64,000 bases of DNA from Flavobacterium sp. LHD-85 (GCF_030929595.1 NZ_JAVFVR010000001.1:992001-1056000), one strand, 5' to 3'; counted from the first letter of the stretch, positions 17,330 through 26,602 are shown. Program-made: numbers and translations. The notes: generated by a model from the letters alone, not told the origin.

Positions 17330-20188
17330 ATGAAAAAAAACCTACTTTTCGTGGCTGTCTTTCTTATGACAGTTCAACTATGGGCACAAACCATTCAGAT
17401 TAACGAAGCCTCAGGCTGGCTAGAATCTGCTTTTGTAAAATGGCAACCAGTTAGCGGTGCCCAAACCTACAATGTGTATTATACTGGGAATGGATTTACG
17501 GATCAAAAAATAGATGACCAGCTTATTAGAAGTTATGGCTCTTATTTTCGTGCTGATATTCCAGGTCTAAAAGCAGGCACTTATACCGTAAAGGTAAAAC
17601 CTGTTGTAAATGGCATTGAAGGAACAGGAGCTACAACTGGCAGCTTAACAGTAAGTGCACACGACAGAAACGGATTTGCATTTGAAAGCGGTCGTGTTCC
17701 TGGAGGATACAAAGCAGATGGAACTCCTAAAGACAATGCTGTAATCCTTTACATTACACAAAATACCAAAAACACAATTTCTATGAATATTACGGGTGCA
17801 AGTGTAAATCCTTGCATTGGTTTACAAAATATTCTTTACGCTATCAAGAAAGGAAAAGATACACGTCCGTTTATCATTCGTTTAATTGGAAATATCACCG
17901 ATATGACTGTTATGGAAGGTGGCGACGTTGTTATTGAAAACGCAAACAACGCTTCGAGTTATGTTACCATTGAAGGTATTGGTGACGATGCTGTTGCAAA
18001 TGGATGGGGGGTTAGATTGAAATCGGCTTCAAATATCGAGGTAAGCAATCTTGGATTTATGAACTGCAATAGTACTGCAGGCGATAACGTAGGAATGCAA
18101 CAGGACAATGATCACGTATGGGTTCACAACTGTGATTTATTCTATGGGAATGCAGGAAGCGATGCTGACCAGATAAAAGGTGATGGAGCATTGGACAATA
18201 AAACTTCAACTTATATCACATTATCATACAACCACTTTTGGGATAACGGAAAAGCAAGTCTTTTAGGTTTAAGCGAAGGAACAACTTCTGGACTTTATAT
18301 CACGTATCACCACAACTGGTTTGATCATTCAGATTCTCGTCATCCTCGTGTACGCTATTACTCAGCACATATTTACAACAATTATTATGATGGAGTTTCA
18401 AAATATGGCGCAGGATCAACTTTAGGATCTTCACTTTTTGTGGAAGGAAATTATTATAGAAACAGCAAATACCCAATGCTAACTTCGCTTCAAGGGTCAG
18501 ACATTTGGGATGAAGCCAATCAAGTGAATAATGCTGGAACAATGGGAACATTCTCAGGTGAAGCTGGAGGAAGTATTAAAGCTTATAATAATACTTTTGA
18601 CGCTTCTAACGGAACAAACAACATGCGTTTTGTAGCTTATAATGATCCGAATCCGTTGTATAATATCTCAGGAAAAATAAGCTCTACAACAGATTTTGAT
18701 GCTTATGTGGCTTCTACAAGAGGAGAAGTGGTAAGCAGTGCTGTAAAATCTAAATCTGGCGCTAATGTTTACAACAACTTTGATACAGATGCTAATTTGT
18801 ATGTGAAAAATCTAACTATAGATACTCCTGCGGCTGCAAAAACAAAAACTACTCAATATGCAGGACGTATTTCTGGAGGAGATTTGAAATGGACATTCAA
18901 CAATGCTACAGATGATACTTCTTCTTTAGTTATTACAGCATTAAAAACAGCCCTTACAAACTACACTGGAACTTTAGTTTCAGTACAAGGCGAAGGAAAT
19001 CCTCCTTCTGGATCACAAACTTTAACTTTGACTTCTGCTTCAAACAACAATCAAACTGTTGCTAGCGGTACTGCAATTTCTTCAATCGTGTTTACATGGG
19101 GAGGAGATGCAACTGACGCAACTGTAACAGGACTACCTGCTTCTGGCTTATCTTTTGTAAAAAATGCAACAGCAAAAACTATCACTATTTCAGGTACGCC
19201 TACAGCAACTGTTTCATACTCAATTGCAACTTCTGGAACTAGTGGTTCCCCAGCTACTGGTTCTGGAACTGTAACAGTTACTGCTGCTGGAAACCAAACC
19301 TTAACTTCTACTGGCAACAATAGTCAAACGGTTTCATCTGGAACTGCTATTGCTTCAATCGTATTTACTTGGGGCGGAAATGCAACTGATGCATCTGTAA
19401 CAGGATTGCCTGCATCTGGATTGTCTTTTGTAAAAAATACATCTGCAAAAACAATAACTATTACTGGAACTCCAACTGCAAATGTATCTTACTCTGTAAC
19501 AACTTCGGGTACGGCGGGAACACCTATAACAGCATCAGGAACTATTACAGTTACAACTGGTTCAACTGGCGGATCTGAATTACATAACTTTACAACATCT
19601 GGAAAAACTAGTGCATTCTATTCTATAACAGGAAATATGAATTCAACGCCAGGTTCTGTAACTTACAATGGATTAACACTTACTGAACGTCTAAAAATTG
19701 AAACAAGCACATCAATAACATACACAACAACTAGTGCTTCTACATTGACTTTGGTTTTCGATTCAAGTTTTGCAGGAACTATTAAAGTAGACAACGTTTC
19801 ATATACAGCATCTGCAGGTATTGTGACTGCTTCAATTGCCGCAGGTTCTCATACTATAACAAAAGGTTCTGTAGCCAATCTATTCTATATTAGCACAGTT
19901 TATAGTGGCAGTACTTCTAGAATGGCTGTTACAACCGAAACTGCTGCAAAAGAAAGCACAGAAACGTCGCAAATAATTTTATATCCAAATCCTGTTTCTA
20001 GCACATTATACTTATCAGATCCTGAACACAAAGTACAAAAAGTATTGATTTACAACATTTCTGGAAATCTTGTAATTAATTCTGGAAACTCTGAAAGCAT
20101 TGATACAAGCGGTTTAATTCCTGGAACTTATTTAGCAAAAATTTATACTGTTGACGGATCGTTTAACCAAACTCTTATAAAAAAATAA
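17330..20188 (+). CDS. Secreted pectate lyase, PL1-like, with T9SS sorting domain
   Basis: A 952-residue exoenzyme. A signal peptide (1-19, ending WAQ) is followed by an FN3-like domain (about 20-105) and a right-handed beta-helix pectate lyase domain (about 110-450). That domain has the calcium-site-like motif NAGSDADQIKGDGA and the catalytic-arginine region DHSDSRHPRVRYY, which fit PL family 1. Then come two tandem Ig-like repeats (about 563-655 and 656-745), a further beta domain and a C-terminal type A T9SS sorting domain starting ILYPNPVSS. Such enzymes cleave polygalacturonate by beta-elimination outside the cell. No other pectin genes are adjacent, so it acts as a stand-alone secreted lyase. 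Upstream palindromes suggest repression by a regulator located elsewhere. Confidence 0.88.
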   Translation: MKKNLLFVAVFLMTVQLWAQTIQINEASGWLESAFVKWQPVSGAQTYNVYYTGNGFTDQKIDDQLIRSYGSYFRADIPGLKAGTYTVKVKPVVNGIEGTGATTGSLTVSAHDRNGFAFESGRVPGGYKADGTPKDNAVILYITQNTKNTISMNITGASVNPCIGLQNILYAIKKGKDTRPFIIRLIGNITDMTVMEGGDVVIENANNASSYVTIEGIGDDAVANGWGVRLKSASNIEVSNLGFMNCNSTAGDNVGMQQDNDHVWVHNCDLFYGNAGSDADQIKGDGALDNKTSTYITLSYNHFWDNGKASLLGLSEGTTSGLYITYHHNWFDHSDSRHPRVRYYSAHIYNNYYDGVSKYGAGSTLGSSLFVEGNYYRNSKYPMLTSLQGSDIWDEANQVNNAGTMGTFSGEAGGSIKAYNNTFDASNGTNNMRFVAYNDPNPLYNISGKISSTTDFDAYVASTRGEVVSSAVKSKSGANVYNNFDTDANLYVKNLTIDTPAAAKTKTTQYAGRISGGDLKWTFNNATDDTSSLVITALKTALTNYTGTLVSVQGEGNPPSGSQTLTLTSASNNNQTVASGTAISSIVFTWGGDATDATVTGLPASGLSFVKNATAKTITISGTPTATVSYSIATSGTSGSPATGSGTVTVTAAGNQTLTSTGNNSQTVSSGTAIASIVFTWGGNATDASVTGLPASGLSFVKNTSAKTITITGTPTANVSYSVTTSGTAGTPITASGTITVTTGSTGGSELHNFTTSGKTSAFYSITGNMNSTPGSVTYNGLTLTERLKIETSTSITYTTTSASTLTLVFDSSFAGTIKVDNVSYTASAGIVTASIAAGSHTITKGSVANLFYISTVYSGSTSRMAVTTETAAKESTETSQIILYPNPVSSTLYLSDPEHKVQKVLIYNISGNLVINSGNSESIDTSGLIPGTYLAKIYTVDGSFNQTLIKK
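19016..19560 (+). repeat. Tandem repeat encoding two Ig-like domains in the pectate lyase
   Basis: Two similar units of about 270 bp start near 19016 and 19294. Both encode the core SIVFTWGG..TDA.VTGLPASG followed by LSFVKN. They probably arose by duplication and act as spacers between the catalytic and sorting domains. Confidence 0.8.
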
Positions 20189-20204
20189 AAACCGAACTTA
20201 ACTT

Positions 20205-20235
20205 AAAAAGGCTTCCAAAACTGGAAGCCTTTTTT
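20205..20235. terminator. Bidirectional terminator, pectate lyase / aldehyde dehydrogenase
   Basis: AAAAAGGCTTCCA / TGGAAGCCTTTTT with an AAAC loop lies between two convergent genes and has T runs on both strands. Confidence 0.9.
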
Positions 20236-20258
20236 GTTTTTATGACATATTTGCATTA

Positions 20259-21812
20259 CTACAAATCAAATTTAATTCCCTGCGCTAGCGGAAGATTTGT
20301 TGTATAATTAATTGTATTGGTCTGACGTCTCATGTAAATTTTCCATGCATCAGATCCTGACTCACGTCCTCCACCGGTTTCTTTTTCACCACCAAAAGCA
20401 CCTCCGATTTCGGCACCAGAAGTTCCGATATTTACGTTTGCAATTCCGCAGTCAGAACCTGTTGCAGATAAAAATCTCTCGGCTTCACGTAAATTATTGG
20501 TCATAATTGCAGAAGACAATCCTTGCGCAACGCCATTTTGAATTTCAATGGCACTCTCCACTTCTCCTGAATATTTAATTAAATATAAAACTGGCGCAAA
20601 TGTTTCATGCTGTACAATTTCAAATGAATTTTGAGCTTCTGCAATTGCAGGTTTTACATAACAGCCACTTTCATAACCTTCACCAGATAATACTCCTCCT
20701 TCAACAAGGATTTTTCCACCTTGGGCTACAACTTTATTTAAGGCTGCTGCATACATTTCAACCGCATGAGTATCAATTAGTGGTCCAACATGATTCTTCT
20801 CGTCAAGCGGATTTCCGATTCTTAACTGTTTGTAGGCTGCCACTAAAGCATCTTTTACTTTATCATAAATACTTTCGTGAATAATCAATCTTCTAGTTGA
20901 AGTACAACGCTGTCCAGCTGTTCCGACAGCTCCAAAAACAGCGCCAATAACTGTCATTTTAATATCGGCATCTGGAGTTACAATAATAGCATTGTTTCCT
21001 CCCAATTCTAATAATGATTTGCCTAATCTTCCTGCTACAGTTTGAGCAACAATTTTCCCCATTCTGGTTGAACCAGTCGCAGAAATAAGCGGAATACGAG
21101 TATCTGCGGTCAACAACTCTCCGATTTTATAATCACCGTTTATTAAACACGAAATTCCTTCTGGAAGATTGTTTTCTTTAATAACCTGAGCTATGATATT
21201 CTGGCAAGCAATACCGCAAAGAGGTGTTTTTTCAGAAGGCTTCCAAACGCAAACATCACCAGAAATCCACGCTAAAGCAGTATTCCAAGACCAAACGGCA
21301 ACCGGGAAGTTAAACGCCGAAATAATTCCGACAATTCCTAACGGATGATATTGTTCGTACATTCTATGCCCTGGTCTTTCAGAATGCATGGTTAACCCGT
21401 GCAATTGACGAGATAAACCAACTGCAAAATCGCAGATATCTATCATTTCCTGAACTTCTCCAAAACCTTCCTGCAATGATTTTCCCATTTCATAAGAAAC
21501 CAGTTTTCCTAGAGCTTCTTTATTCTGGCGCAATTTTTCTCCAAACTGACGTACAATTTCACCACGCTGTGGAGCAGGAATCAATCTAAAAGTTTTAAAC
21601 GCTTCTGCTGCAGTTTGAATTGCTTTTTCGTAATCTGCTGCCGTTGACATTTTTACCGAAGCAATTAATTTTCCATCAACTGGCGAATAACTTTCCAGAA
21701 TTTCTCCAGAAGAAAAATTATTAATTCCTGTTGATGTTCCTTCATTTATTGTCTTGATGCCCAATTTATCAAGAGCTTCCTTCATTCCAAATTGCGATGC
21801 TATTGTTGTCAT
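20259..21812 (-). CDS. ALDH7-type aldehyde dehydrogenase (aminoadipate-semialdehyde type)
   Basis: A 517-residue NAD(P)-dependent aldehyde dehydrogenase. The catalytic cysteine is in GTAGQRCTSTRR (about 301) and the general-base glutamate in LLELGGNNA (about 267). The C-terminal GGEKETGGGRESGSDAWK block is characteristic of ALDH7 (antiquitin / AmaB). Characterised relatives oxidise alpha-aminoadipate semialdehyde (piperideine-6-carboxylate) in lysine degradation; that substrate is inferred from family resemblance only. It is single and convergent with the pectate lyase. A weak -7-like TATCTTTA lies just upstream on its strand. Confidence 0.85.
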   Translation of the reverse strand: MTTIASQFGMKEALDKLGIKTINEGTSTGINNFSSGEILESYSPVDGKLIASVKMSTAADYEKAIQTAAEAFKTFRLIPAPQRGEIVRQFGEKLRQNKEALGKLVSYEMGKSLQEGFGEVQEMIDICDFAVGLSRQLHGLTMHSERPGHRMYEQYHPLGIVGIISAFNFPVAVWSWNTALAWISGDVCVWKPSEKTPLCGIACQNIIAQVIKENNLPEGISCLINGDYKIGELLTADTRIPLISATGSTRMGKIVAQTVAGRLGKSLLELGGNNAIIVTPDADIKMTVIGAVFGAVGTAGQRCTSTRRLIIHESIYDKVKDALVAAYKQLRIGNPLDEKNHVGPLIDTHAVEMYAAALNKVVAQGGKILVEGGVLSGEGYESGCYVKPAIAEAQNSFEIVQHETFAPVLYLIKYSGEVESAIEIQNGVAQGLSSAIMTNNLREAERFLSATGSDCGIANVNIGTSGAEIGGAFGGEKETGGGRESGSDAWKIYMRRQTNTINYTTNLPLAQGIKFDL

Positions 21813-21962
21813 TGTAACTTTTTTGGTTAAAATTGTTATATTTTTATGTAAAGATATTGTTTTAGAATTAATTTCCCATTGAAGTTAATTCATAAATAAA
21901 CGTAAATTTAAGCTTATTTTATAGTATTAACAGAAACGAGACCTCAAGATTGAATTTATTTA

Positions 21963-22949
21963 ATGAAATTTGCAGTACTTAAAATTAAAAATATGACTGC
22001 TTATTTTAGGCTCCTGCTTTGTTTTCTTTTAGTTTCAACCAATATATTTTCTCAAAAAGAAAAACATTCTTTTTCAGTAGTTCCTTTAGGAGTAATGGGT
22101 GGCATTGACGAAAAAAATCTTTCTGCTTATTTAATAGCTCCATCAAACACAACAAATTATATCTGTCTTGACGCTGGAACTGTAAACGCAGGAATCGAAA
22201 AAGCGATTGAAAAGAAAACTTTTAAAGTTTCTACAAGCGAAGTTTTACGAAAATACATCAAAGGATATTTGATTTCGCATGCCCATTTGGATCATGTTTC
22301 AGGTCTAATTATAAATTCTCCTGCCGATTCTTCTAAAACGGTTTATGCTACTAATAAATGTATAGAAATGATGGAAAACCATTATTTCAACGATCAGACT
22401 TGGGCTAATTTTGGAGATGCAGGGCCAGGTTTTCCTTTAAAAAAATATCATTTTCAAACTTTAATTCTAGGAGAAGAAACTTCTTTAACTAATACAAAAA
22501 TGACGGTTAAAGCATTTTCTCTTAGCCATGTTAATCCCTTCGAAAGCACTGCTTTCTTAATTAAAAATGAAAATGACTATGCCTTATATTTAGGAGATAC
22601 AGGACCAGATGAAGTAGAAAAAAGCAATAATCTCCGTGATTTATGGACAGCTGTTGCCCCAATAGTTAAAACCAAACAATTGAAAGGAATTTTTATTGAA
22701 GTTTCGTTTCCAAATGAACAGCCAGATAAATTTTTATTTGGTCATTTGACTCCGAATTATTTAATGAAAGAGCTTCATATTTTAGAGGATTTAGCTGGAA
22801 AAGGTTCTCTAGAAAACTTTAAAATTATCATCACGCATTTGAAACCACCCGCAAAGAATATTGCGAAAATTAAAGAACAGTTAAAAGCTCAAAATAATTT
22901 AGGATTGAAAATTATTTATCCTGAACAGGGGAAGAAATTTAGTTTGTAA
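21963..22949 (+). CDS. Class II 3',5'-cyclic-nucleotide phosphodiesterase, exported
   Basis: A 328-residue metallo-beta-lactamase-fold protein with an N-terminal signal peptide ending near NIFSQ. The sequence HAHLDHVSGLIINSPAD fits the known signature of class II cAMP phosphodiesterases (HxHLDH-x-x-[GS]-x-x-x-S-[AP]). Further metal ligands are expected in SLSHVNP, YLGDTGPD and ITHLKPP. The likely reaction is hydrolysis of a cyclic nucleotide to the 5'-nucleotide in the periplasm. ATG 21993 (MTAYFRLLLC) is an alternative start that still keeps a full signal peptide. The gene is monocistronic and diverges from the aldehyde dehydrogenase gene. Confidence 0.82.
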   Translation: MKFAVLKIKNMTAYFRLLLCFLLVSTNIFSQKEKHSFSVVPLGVMGGIDEKNLSAYLIAPSNTTNYICLDAGTVNAGIEKAIEKKTFKVSTSEVLRKYIKGYLISHAHLDHVSGLIINSPADSSKTVYATNKCIEMMENHYFNDQTWANFGDAGPGFPLKKYHFQTLILGEETSLTNTKMTVKAFSLSHVNPFESTAFLIKNENDYALYLGDTGPDEVEKSNNLRDLWTAVAPIVKTKQLKGIFIEVSFPNEQPDKFLFGHLTPNYLMKELHILEDLAGKGSLENFKIIITHLKPPAKNIAKIKEQLKAQNNLGLKIIYPEQGKKFSL

Positions 22950-23017
22950 TTTTATTTTGCCACAGATTTCTAGGATTAAAAAGATTTCTTCATAAATCCT
23001 AAACGATAATCATAATT

Positions 23018-23050
23018 AAACCCGACAGGTTTTTGAAACCTGTCGGGTTT
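23018..23050. terminator. Bidirectional terminator, CCCGACAGG type
   Basis: AAACCCGACAGGTTT / AAACCTGTCGGGTTT is a perfect 15-bp stem with a TTG loop, between the convergent phosphodiesterase and 3-hydroxyanthranilate dioxygenase genes. From memory, this sequence type recurs in flavobacterial intergenic regions and may also be a repeat family. Confidence 0.85.
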
Positions 23051-23073
23051 CGTTGTTCTATCAAAAAAATATT

Positions 23074-23613
23074 TTATTTCTTGGCCGTAAACCTAGGATC
23101 AGTTTCCATAACAGTTCCGCAATTATCGCAAGTTCTTAATTCTTCCGAATTGTAGAAATGTTCAAAATGTGGAAGAAAATCTTTCTCTATGTTATGAAGC
23201 TCAAAATATACTTCATACAATTTATGGTTACAGTTATCACAGTGCCAAAGCAAACCATCTGTAAAACCTTGTCCAGCACGTTTTCTTTCTATAACGAGAC
23301 CTATCGAACCTTCTGAACGAACAGGAGAGTGAGGCACTTTTGCAGGATGAAGATACATATCTCCAGCATTTAATTCCATTTCTTTACGCTGTCCATCTTC
23401 CTGAATGACCACTTTTATACTTCCTTCTAACTGATAAAAAAGCTCTTCTGTTTCGTTATAATGATAATCTTTTCGTGCATTAGGTCCCGCCACAACCATT
23501 ACAATATAATCACCAGAATCTACGTAAAGATTTTTATTTCCAACAGGCGGTTTAAGTAAATGACGGTTTTCGTCAATCCATTTAGTTAAGTTGAAAGGTT
23601 TTGCTATAGCCAT
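23074..23613 (-). CDS. nbaC: 3-Hydroxyanthranilate 3,4-dioxygenase
   Basis: A 179-residue cupin-fold iron enzyme that opens the ring of 3-hydroxyanthranilate to 2-amino-3-carboxymuconate semialdehyde, in the kynurenine route of tryptophan degradation and NAD precursor formation. Iron ligands are expected in DYHYNETEELFYQ (His, Glu) and LHPAKVPHSP (His). The bacterial C-terminal rubredoxin-like metal site is complete: CDNCNHKLYE and CDNCGTVME. It stands alone here; no other kynurenine-pathway gene is adjacent. Confidence 0.93.
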   Translation of the reverse strand: MAIAKPFNLTKWIDENRHLLKPPVGNKNLYVDSGDYIVMVVAGPNARKDYHYNETEELFYQLEGSIKVVIQEDGQRKEMELNAGDMYLHPAKVPHSPVRSEGSIGLVIERKRAGQGFTDGLLWHCDNCNHKLYEVYFELHNIEKDFLPHFEHFYNSEELRTCDNCGTVMETDPRFTAKK

Positions 23614-23652
23614 TTTTTTAATTCTAAATTATGAAAAGCTAAGGTAATGAAA

Positions 23653-23735
23653 TTGTAGAGACGCACCGCAGTGCGTCTATGGTTTGTAATTTAATTTCTG
23701 AAAAATGTTAGACGCACTGCAGTGCGTCTCTACAA
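23653..23735. repeat. Pair of palindromic repeats (AGACGCAC / GTGCGTCT)
   Basis: Copy A (23653-23679) and copy B (23709-23735) are inverted relative to each other: TTGTAGAGACGCAC and GTGCGTCTCTACAA form the outer 14-bp arms. Each copy contains its own palindrome; in copy B it is AGACGCACTGCAGTGCGTCT, perfect over 20 bp. The organisation is that of a REP doublet. Copy B runs into the 3' end of the EEP-family gene. Confidence 0.85.
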
Positions 23736-24824
23736 CACCTCTTTTATCAAATAAACATAAACAGGAAGATGATCGCTAAAACCAGCTTGAGTCAATGTAT
23801 TGCGCAAAGGATAACCTTTATACTGTCCAGAATTTTGAATAAGATACGGTTTATTGAAAATACCAGCTTTCCAAAAATTAAAAGTTGAAAAATCCGATCT
23901 AACCAAAGAGGCTGTCATTATAATTTGATCAAATATGTTCCAAGAATCACGATACGCAATGGTTCCTAAACCTTTATTTGCGAGTTCTTCAAACGGATTA
24001 AAAACATCAAATTCAGCAACTTCAGCTTTTGCTCCTTTTGCTCGTAGCCCATTTTTTATGCTTTTATTAAATGGTCCGTCATTAAAATCTCCCATTGTCA
24101 ATACTTTTGCCTGTGGATTTATCTGCTGTAACGAATCAATAATTTTTCTGTTCAATTTTCCTGCGGCTTCTCGAAACATTGTTGTTGCCTTTTCTCCACC
24201 AGATCTAGATGGCCAGTGATTTACGATAATATGTATTTCTTCATTTTCTAAAAATCCCGAAACCAAAAGCTGATCTCTCGTAAAAACACGATTTTTATTT
24301 TCTTTTTTAACTTCAATTCCATCATCTAAGATTTCTGTCTCTTCTTCTTTTTTGGGAATTTCTTTTTTATAAATAATTAATGGAATATTAGAGAAAGAAG
24401 TTGGACGGAAGTATTTTTTCTGATAAAGCAAAGCCACATCAATACCTCGTTTGTCCGGTGAATCAAAATGAATGATTCCTAAATCCAACTGCTGTAATTT
24501 TGGTTCTTTAACTAAATCTTCTAAAACATTACGGTTTTCAATTTCTGATCCACCAATTAAAGTTGGCGCATTTGAGTTTTCTGGCGTTCCGATTTCAGAT
24601 ATCACTCTTGCCAAATTTTTTAATTTCTGTTGATATTTTTCTGTCGTCCAGTGTTGTGCCCCGTTTGGTGTCCATTCATCGTCATTTGTAAATTCGTCAT
24701 CAACAGTGTCATAGAGGTTTTCGAAATTATAAAATGCTACTGTGTGTATTTTATACTTTTTGGATTGAGATTGCGATTGAATTGAAAAAAGTACGGCTAA
24801 TAAAAAGATTCTAAAAAAGTGCAT
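23730..24824 (-). CDS. Endonuclease/exonuclease/phosphatase family protein, exported
   Basis: A 364-residue protein with a signal peptide (MHFFRIFLLAVLFSIQSQSQ) and the EEP fold. Catalytic landmarks are FYNFENLYD (N-terminal Asn/Glu region), GGSEIENRNV, VNHWPSRSGG (Asn-His), TMGDFNDGP and the terminal SDHLPVYV (Asp-His). The family includes DNases, phosphodiesterases and lipid phosphatases; an extracytoplasmic nuclease is plausible, but the substrate is unknown. The last codon and the TAG stop lie inside repeat copy B, so the native C-terminus may have been altered by repeat insertion. Confidence 0.85.
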   Translation of the reverse strand: MHFFRIFLLAVLFSIQSQSQSKKYKIHTVAFYNFENLYDTVDDEFTNDDEWTPNGAQHWTTEKYQQKLKNLARVISEIGTPENSNAPTLIGGSEIENRNVLEDLVKEPKLQQLDLGIIHFDSPDKRGIDVALLYQKKYFRPTSFSNIPLIIYKKEIPKKEEETEILDDGIEVKKENKNRVFTRDQLLVSGFLENEEIHIIVNHWPSRSGGEKATTMFREAAGKLNRKIIDSLQQINPQAKVLTMGDFNDGPFNKSIKNGLRAKGAKAEVAEFDVFNPFEELANKGLGTIAYRDSWNIFDQIIMTASLVRSDFSTFNFWKAGIFNKPYLIQNSGQYKGYPLRNTLTQAGFSDHLPVYVYLIKEVL

Positions 24825-24911
24825 GGATTTAATATTTTAAAAAACATTTCAATATTACTCTTTTTTATCCAATTGTAAGAAAATTCAAATAGATTTAAAA
24901 TCTAAAATTTC

Positions 24912-24919
24912 TATATTTG
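24912..24919 (+). promoter_or_regulatory. S66 peptidase promoter, -7 element
   Basis: TATATTTG matches TAnnTTTG exactly. It overlaps the in-frame TTG at 24917, which therefore cannot be the start; the ATGs at 24947, 24950 and 24956 remain. Confidence 0.6.
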
Positions 24920-24946
24920 TTTTTTCATACAAATGAAAAGAAGCAA

Positions 24947-25954
24947 ATGATGATCATGAAAAACCTTTTAAATAGTAAGAAGCCAAATACTCTGTTTCAA
25001 CTCGCATTTCTTATTTTTGCTTTACAATCATTCAACTGTCAATCTCAACAAAACATGATAACACCGCCTTATTTACAAAAAGGAGATACTGTGGCACTTT
25101 TGGCAACAGCAAGAAAAAACATCGACGATAACTTAAAACCAACAATAGATTTATTGCACAGCTGGGGTTTAGAGGCTGTAATCGGGTCAACAATCGGTTT
25201 GGATTATCATCAATTGGCAGGAACAGATGAACAAAGAGCTGCCGATTTTCAAAAGCAATTAGACAATCCTAATATCAAAGCAATTTGGTGTGTTCGAGGC
25301 GGATATGGCACCGTTAGAATGTTAGATTTACTGGATTTCACCAAATTCAAACAGCATCCAAAATGGGTAATTGGTTTTAGTGACGTAACAGTTCTACATA
25401 ATCATTTGAATACGATGGGTTACAAATCTATTCACGGTATTATGCCAGTAACGGTTCCTAGAGCCACTCCAGATGCGGTAAATTCATTAAAAGCGGCTTT
25501 GTTTAACGAACCAATTTCTTATACTGTTAGCCCAACTCCAATGAATCGTTTGGGAAGTGCAACAGGAGAATTAGTGGGTGGTAATTTATCTATTTTATAT
25601 AGTTTGTTAGGATCTCCGTCTGCAATTGACTGCAAGGATAAAATTTTGTTTATTGAAGATTTAGATGAATACCTATATCATATTGACCGTATGATGATGA
25701 ATCTAAGACGTAACGGTTGCATCGAAAATCTAAAAGGAATCATTATTGGTGGAATGACAAGCATGAAAGACAATGAAGTGCCTTGGGGAAAAAATGCGTT
25801 AGAAATTATAGATGACGTAACAAAAAAATACAATATTCCAGTCATTTTCAACTTCCCAGCTGGACATATTAGAGACAATAGAGCTTTGATTATGGGAAAT
25901 ACCGTTTCTATAGAAGTTACTGCTTCTGGAAGTACTATGACATTTAAAAAATAG
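24947..25954 (+). CDS. LD-carboxypeptidase, peptidase family S66
   Basis: A protein of about 335 residues with an N-terminal hydrophobic export signal ending at a cysteine (ALQSFNCQSQ), perhaps a lipoprotein. S66 enzymes remove the terminal D-alanine from murein tetrapeptides during cell-wall recycling. The catalytic serine lies in VIGFSDVTVLH (about 144), the glutamate in FIEDLDEYLYHIDR and the histidine in FPAGHIRDN (about 306). The GWCVRGGYG-like block is present as WCVRGGYGTVRML. An exported form implies action in the periplasm rather than the cytosol. The start is chosen after the promoter; ATG 24956 is an alternative. Confidence 0.88.
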   Translation: MMIMKNLLNSKKPNTLFQLAFLIFALQSFNCQSQQNMITPPYLQKGDTVALLATARKNIDDNLKPTIDLLHSWGLEAVIGSTIGLDYHQLAGTDEQRAADFQKQLDNPNIKAIWCVRGGYGTVRMLDLLDFTKFKQHPKWVIGFSDVTVLHNHLNTMGYKSIHGIMPVTVPRATPDAVNSLKAALFNEPISYTVSPTPMNRLGSATGELVGGNLSILYSLLGSPSAIDCKDKILFIEDLDEYLYHIDRMMMNLRRNGCIENLKGIIIGGMTSMKDNEVPWGKNALEIIDDVTKKYNIPVIFNFPAGHIRDNRALIMGNTVSIEVTASGSTMTFKK

Positions 25955-26019
25955 TTATATCCTTAAACCTTTCATTTTTTAAAAGGCTTAAATACCACAT
26001 AAAAATCTCGCAGAGACGC

Positions 26020-26053
26020 AAAGCCGCAAAGTTTAGTAATACTTTGCGGCTTT
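26020..26053. terminator. Hairpin after the S66 gene
   Basis: AAAGCCGCAAAGT / ACTTTGCGGCTTT stem with a short loop and a weak T run (TTTACTTTTTT), 66 nt after the stop. It sits inside a cgcagagacgcaaagccgcaa stretch reminiscent of intergenic repeats. Confidence 0.65.
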
Positions 26054-26108
26054 ACTTTTTTACACACAGAAAATCTCAAACTTGAAACATTAAACTTGAA
26101 ACAAAAAA

Positions 26109-26480
26109 ATGGCAGAGCATAACGATTTAGGAAAACTAGGCGAAGATCTCGCCGCTGCACATCTTGAAGAAAATGGATATTCAATTCTTGAAAGAAACTT
26201 TGTCATCCAAAAAGCAGAAATAGATATAATTGCACAAAAAGATAATGTTTTGGCGATTATTGAAGTTAAAACCCGTTCGAGCTTAGATTTTGGTTCTCCG
26301 CAAGATTTTGTAAAGCAAAAAAAGATTCAATTACTCATTAGAGCAGTAAATGCCTACATAAACGATAGGGAAAAGGATTCTCAAGAAGATTTAGAAATTC
26401 GTTTTGACATCGTTGCGGTCCATAAAAATGGGGAATCATTTGCAATTGAACATCTTACTGATGCTTTTTATCACTTTTAA
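26109..26480 (+). CDS. yraN: YraN family (UPF0102) nuclease-like protein
   Basis: A 123-residue cytoplasmic protein with the YraN pattern: LGKLGEDLAAAHLEENGYSILERN at the start, then EIDIIAQ (Asp) and AIIEVKTRS (Glu-x-Lys), the acidic residues of a Holliday-junction-resolvase-like or restriction-endonuclease-like fold. Biochemical function is unproven in the family. No partner gene is coupled to it here. Confidence 0.88.
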   Translation: MAEHNDLGKLGEDLAAAHLEENGYSILERNFVIQKAEIDIIAQKDNVLAIIEVKTRSSLDFGSPQDFVKQKKIQLLIRAVNAYINDREKDSQEDLEIRFDIVAVHKNGESFAIEHLTDAFYHF

Positions 26481-26492
26481 CATAATTTTTCA

Positions 26493-26532
26493 TTGTTATA
26501 ATTGTAACAATTTGTTTTTTTATTTATATTTG
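26493..26532 (+). promoter_or_regulatory. Promoter and possible operator of the ACT-domain gene
   Basis: TTG at 26502-26504, a 20-bp spacer and TATATTTG at 26525-26532 fit the housekeeping promoter. The near-perfect palindrome TTGTTATAATTGTAACAA at 26493-26510 covers the -33 element and could be an operator. Confidence 0.55.
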
Positions 26533-26602
26533 CAAAGAATTATAACATCGCAATGTTAAATTAACAAACCAACTCAACTGTTACCAAAAAAAAAAAAGAA
26601 TT

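Noticed and set aside
22955..23017. Possible full repeat element after the phosphodiesterase gene
   Set aside because: Only one half (gccacagatttctaggatt) is recognisable, with no matching inverted arm, so it is noted only as a remnant.
24917..24946. TTG start for the S66 peptidase
   Set aside because: The TTG is part of the -7 promoter element, so it would lie upstream of the transcript start.
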